16,503 nucleotides of DNA from Minisyncoccota bacterium (GTDB lineage Bacteria > Patescibacteriota > Minisyncoccia > Phycocordibacterales > Phycocordibacteraceae). Positions 13,841 through 16,503 of this stretch are shown here, in pieces; the stretch's first letter is position 1; every line of letters begins with the position of its first letter. The stretch spans positions 1 through 16,503 of the forward strand of contig JALHML010000001.1 of assembly GCA_022844065.1 (NCBI GenBank), written 5' to 3'. A program made the translations under genes and the position numbers. Under the pieces are notes generated by a model, which was given only the letters and a program-made list of their open reading frames with translations, made no database searches and was not told the DNA's origin.

Positions 13841-13843
13841 AGA

Positions 13844-14890
13844 TTAAATGGTTAGCTCAGGTTCTGGGGCTACGGAATTAACCTGCATATTCCCTGCTTT
13901 GAGTACGTGCTGGACCAGGGTTGCGGTATATCCGGCTTCGTTGTCGTACCAGGCGAGGACCTTAACCAGGTTCCCATCAACAACACGCGTCATACCGAGG
14001 TCCGCAATACTTGCCGCCCGCTCCCCCACAATATCGCTTGAAACGAATTCCATATCAGACGCTTCAAAGATTCCCTGCCAACGAGGCAAGGCAGCAGCCT
14101 TCCGGAGCACATCGTTCACTTCTTCAACGGTTGTTGCGCGTTTTGCAATAAAAGTGATGTCGGCAATGGATCCAGCAGGTACGGGAACTCGGAGCGAGAT
14201 GCCATCGAACTTTCCCGTGAGTGCCGGGTACGCTTTGGTAACCGCAATCGCGGAGCCCGTTGAGGTTGGGATGATGTTCTGTGCCGCTGCCCGTCCTTCT
14301 TTCATATCCTTGGACGGTCCGTCCACAATGGACTGCGTACCCGTGTAGGCATGCGTAGTTGAGAGAATTGCTTTCTCAATACCAATAACTTCGTCGAGAA
14401 TTGCGATAACTGGCGACGCTGAGTTTGTTGTGCACGATGCATTGCTTGTTATAGGGCAGGTACCGAGCTTTGATTCGTCGAGACCCATAAGCACGGTAGC
14501 GCCGAGCGGATGTTCGTCTTTAACGGGGCCCGTGATAACCACACGCTTTGCACCCGCAATAACGTGCGCGTTCGCTTTCTCGTAGTTCGTGAAGAACCCC
14601 GTTGATTCAACCACTACATCAACACCAATCTCTTTCCAGGGAAGCAGTGCGGGATCTCGTTCAGACACAAACCTCACTTCCTTTCCGTTAATTGAAAGTG
14701 CACCATCTTTCCAGGCAACGGGAAATGGCGCACGGCCATATACCGTATCGAACTGAAGCAGGTACGCGAGGTTCTCCGCAGACCCAAGATCGTTTATTGC
14801 GACAATCTCTACCTCAGGCCTGTCCCAGGTTTGTCTGACAAATGCCCTCCCTATTCTTCCGAACCCGTTAATTGCTACCCGAATGGCCAT
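13844..14890 (-). CDS. gap: Glyceraldehyde-3-phosphate dehydrogenase
   Basis: A 348-aa phosphorylating GAPDH that oxidises glyceraldehyde 3-phosphate to 1,3-bisphosphoglycerate. The Rossmann motif INGFGRIGR (7-15) and D34 in 'AINDL' suggest NAD preference. The catalytic cysteine is C153 in 'SNASCTTNS' and the catalytic histidine H180 in 'TTHAYTG'. 'WYDNEAGYT' (314-322) is the conserved C-terminal element. A few extra residues (KDEHPLGA, about 124-131) replace the short loop seen in many homologues. It is the first gene of the gap-rpiB unit. Unlike most neighbours, its upstream region has no -10 box close to the ATG; TATA-rich candidates lie about 20 nt upstream in a 14-bp palindrome. Confidence 0.96.
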   Translation of the reverse strand: MAIRVAINGFGRIGRAFVRQTWDRPEVEIVAINDLGSAENLAYLLQFDTVYGRAPFPVAWKDGALSINGKEVRFVSERDPALLPWKEIGVDVVVESTGFFTNYEKANAHVIAGAKRVVITGPVKDEHPLGATVLMGLDESKLGTCPITSNASCTTNSASPVIAILDEVIGIEKAILSTTHAYTGTQSIVDGPSKDMKEGRAAAQNIIPTSTGSAIAVTKAYPALTGKFDGISLRVPVPAGSIADITFIAKRATTVEEVNDVLRKAAALPRWQGIFEASDMEFVSSDIVGERAASIADLGMTRVVDGNLVKVLAWYDNEAGYTATLVQHVLKAGNMQVNSVAPEPELTI

Positions 14891-14903
14891 GAATGAAGTG
14901 CGC

Positions 14904-14917
14904 TACCTATATAGGTA
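14904..14917. promoter_or_regulatory. 14-bp perfect palindrome upstream of gap
   Basis: TACCTATATAGGTA is a perfect palindrome 13 nt upstream of the GAPDH start, in the 63-bp gap after the S74 gene. It overlaps the best -10 candidates (TATACC, TATATA), so it could be an operator for a dimeric regulator. It could also simply reflect AT-rich promoter sequence. Confidence 0.35.
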
Positions 14918-14953
14918 TAAGTTTAGCATTCCCACGCTAGGGCTTTGTCCTCC

Positions 14954-16503
14954 TTATGCTGCGGGTGCTGGAGTTGGTTCGGGGGCTGGCGCTGGCGCTG
15001 GCACTGGTGTCGGTTCCGGCGCCGGAGTAGGTTCAGGCTCTGGTGCTGGAATCGGCTCTGAAGTTGGCTCAGACACAGGTTCAGGCGGTGGTGTAGGTTC
15101 AACAACAGTCTCGCTCGGTACTGATTCTTCCTCGGTAGGTGTTGGCTCGGGCGTAGGAGTTGGTGTAGGTTCAGGAACTACTACAGGATCAGGCTGCGTA
15201 CGGTCTATAACCTGGCACTCCCCTTCGCGAATTATCTGTGCACCGTTGCGGATAGCGAGACAGTACGGCTCTCCCGTTACTTCGTCATAGAACGTAATAC
15301 CGGTTGGCTTTTCCGGGCTTCCAACCGTTAGGCGCTCAACAACGAGCTCAACCGCTGCGAGCATACCATTTCGGATACTAAACTTTTCAAGTATTTCGGT
15401 AAGAGTTGCAAGCTCTGGGAACGAGGTAGACACAGGACGTGCGGCAAGCTCGGCGAGCTGCTCTTCGATGGAGGAGAGGCGGTCCATGATGAGGTCCGTG
15501 CGGCGAAGCGATTCCTCTCCTGCGCTAATGGCGAAGCTCGCCATCTTGTAGAGATCAGCCTTGCCACCTGTGTAGACTTCTTCTGGTAGAGTTTCGGATG
15601 TCTGTGTAAGGAATGCAGTTGCGCTCACGGAGCCTGTTGCAAGAACACTTGTCGCCGTAAGAGCATCATTGATTGTAGCGGTGCCCGAAACGGTGAGTTT
15701 GCCCGCTATGGACGCGTCAGTCGATACCAGGAGGGAGTACGCTACTGTATTCTCCGCAGCAGGTGCGAGTGCAAGTGTGCGTACGTTGAGCTCGTTTACA
15801 CCTTCAACGAGATACGGAATGAAATCGAGATATGAGACGCCGAGGTATCCGTTCACCGGATCCACAATCTTTGCTGAGTTTGGCATTACAGCCTGCACGT
15901 CTTGTGCGATGAATCCGATTTCAGGACGATCGCTGCCTATCATGTTGTAGGTCTTGGCATTGATTGCAGACAGGACCGAGAATGGGTTCTCGACGTCCTG
16001 AATATTCTCCTTGAGTCTCTGGTCCGAGACGTCGGTGATGGTGCCGGTGTATTCGATGTCTCCGGTGACGTCGAGTGCTACAGATGGTCCGATCATACCA
16101 ATACCCACATAGCCCGTACGGTCCAACATAAGAACAGGAGTTGAAACCCAGCCAGCGTATTCCCTAGTGAAATACAAATTTCCCACCGTACCATCGTCTG
16201 GTATGCGCATTGCCCATCCTGAAGCTGGGTACGCTGCACCAGCTAACCTAATACTACCGCTACCCAACGCCTGGGTTGCGGTATTATTTACAATATGGAG
16301 CTTTCCCTCAGGTGCTATGGAGCCAATACCGACATAGCCTGCAGATGAGATACGCATCGCCTCACTACCACCATTAGAGACAGTGATCGGACCGTATCCA
16401 CCCGAGACAAAACTATTCGTAATAGCGGTTCCACCGGCGTCAGAATTACTTGGAACGATACTGAAGCTCGTTTTGGTAGTTAGGAGCTGGATACCTGCAC
16501 TTG
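14954..16503 (-). CDS. Surface/tail-fibre-like protein with S74 intramolecular chaperone domain (5' end outside window)
   Basis: The frame is open to the right edge with no stop, so at least 515 residues are visible and the N-terminus is missing; the ATG at 16357 is internal. The N-terminal visible part has tail-fibre-like repeats ('MRISSAGYVGIGSIAPEGKLHI', 'GYVGIGMIGPSVALDVTG'). Then comes a Peptidase_S74/endosialidase intramolecular chaperone domain starting 'SDQRLKENI', with the Ser and Lys five residues apart that form the self-cleavage dyad in phage endosialidases. 'IGFIAQDVQAVMP' and 'YLDFIPYLVEGVNELN' complete it. A further 270 or so residues follow: a beta-rich segment, a helical region, a Cys pair (YCL..., ECQ) and a Pro/Thr/Glu/Ala tail. 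It is probably a trimeric exported surface fibre, and not a phage gene, as no other phage genes are visible. Confidence 0.8.
   Translation of the reverse strand, partial: SAGIQLLTTKTSFSIVPSNSDAGGTAITNSFVSGGYGPITVSNGGSEAMRISSAGYVGIGSIAPEGKLHIVNNTATQALGSGSIRLAGAAYPASGWAMRIPDDGTVGNLYFTREYAGWVSTPVLMLDRTGYVGIGMIGPSVALDVTGDIEYTGTITDVSDQRLKENIQDVENPFSVLSAINAKTYNMIGSDRPEIGFIAQDVQAVMPNSAKIVDPVNGYLGVSYLDFIPYLVEGVNELNVRTLALAPAAENTVAYSLLVSTDASIAGKLTVSGTATINDALTATSVLATGSVSATAFLTQTSETLPEEVYTGGKADLYKMASFAISAGEESLRRTDLIMDRLSSIEEQLAELAARPVSTSFPELATLTEILEKFSIRNGMLAAVELVVERLTVGSPEKPTGITFYDEVTGEPYCLAIRNGAQIIREGECQVIDRTQPDPVVVPEPTPTPTPEPTPTEEESVPSETVVEPTPPPEPVSEPTSEPIPAPEPEPTPAPEPTPVPAPAPAPEPTPAPAA
14957..15202 (-). 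repeat. Low-complexity Pro/Glu/Thr/Ala-coding repeat at the S74 protein C-terminus
   Basis: About 82 codons dominated by PEPTP, PAPEP and PAPAP units encode an extended, probably wall-spanning or envelope-proximal tail. The complementary strand reads as Gly/Ser/Val repeats, which creates an artefactual plus-strand reading frame. Confidence 0.8.

Noticed and set aside
14949..14956. Perfect Shine-Dalgarno-like TAAGGAGG on the minus strand
   Set aside because: It overlaps the stop of the S74 gene and the next ATG is about 19 nt further on, opening only an eight-codon frame (MLNLYLYR); the GAPDH start is too far away to use it.
14883..15290. Plus-strand frame encoding a Gly/Ser/Val-rich repeat protein
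   Set aside because: It is the exact complement of the Pro-rich tail of the S74 protein; the repeats are a by-product of PEPTP/PAPAP codons, and it has no promoter or start signal.
1..16503. CRISPR arrays, tRNA or rRNA genes, insertion sequences, att sites
   Set aside because: No regularly spaced repeats, cloverleaf structures, transposase motifs or terminal inverted repeats were seen; all gaps between genes are under 100 nt.
14954..16503. Prophage remnant because of the S74/tail-fibre-like protein
   Set aside because: No capsid, portal, terminase or integrase genes are nearby, and the protein has a Pro-rich tail of the kind seen in bacterial surface proteins; the right side is not visible, so this is not final.

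Overview
The window looks like chromosomal DNA from a Candidate Phyla Radiation (Patescibacteria) bacterium, most likely of the Parcubacteria/Kaiserbacteria type. The grounds are very small intergenic gaps, a zinc-free type B L31, a 317-aa RF1, several short pilin-like proteins, a split transketolase, and large secreted proteins with Ig/CARDB and phage-tail-like S74 modules. The phylum is inferred from this character, not from a marker tree. UGA is an ordinary stop here (gtrA-like, rpiB and tktC end in TGA), so this is not a UGA-recoding CPR lineage. Both window ends cut genes: rpsB on the left and an S74-domain surface protein on the right.

Layout. From 1 to 1824, on the minus strand: rpmE (bL31B), prfA (RF1), a GtrA-like membrane protein, and the start of rpsB, forming a translation block. 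From 1908 to 5755 (minus): a secreted 812-aa Ig/CARDB protein with two nested six-cysteine modules, and a secreted coiled-coil lytic transglycosylase. From 5833 to 7509 (minus): rplY (bL25/CTC) and class I fructose-bisphosphate aldolase. From 7554 to 9732 is the only plus-strand island: pilin, small one-TM protein, pilin, PfkB-family kinase. From 9763 to 14890 (minus): a small membrane protein, the two transketolase halves, a second copy of the 'small TM protein + pilin' pair, an Rpe-like TIM barrel, rpiB and GAPDH. From 14954 to the right edge (minus): the S74 surface protein.

Two themes connect the genes. One is a compact set for central carbon metabolism (aldolase, GAPDH, transketolase, Rpe-like, RpiB, sugar kinase), which would interconvert pentose phosphates and triose phosphates and feed lower glycolysis. 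No transaldolase or PfkA is visible in the window. The other is a cell-surface set (three type IV pilin-like proteins, two paralogous pilin-partner membrane proteins, a CARDB/Ig exoprotein, an S74 exoprotein and a murein transglycosylase) that fits an epibiotic lifestyle.

Expression signals are distinctive. Twelve genes have a sigma-70-like -10 box that ends only 6-11 nt before the start codon, and none of these has a convincing, correctly spaced Shine-Dalgarno, which suggests widespread leaderless or near-leaderless transcripts. Within operons, three gene junctions share the identical ten bases TAATCTATGA (stop, 3 nt, start). The best candidate for an undescribed system is the duplicated pair of a small membrane protein (FDEE and LVIRWGFAKDEK motifs) and the pilin directly downstream of it.
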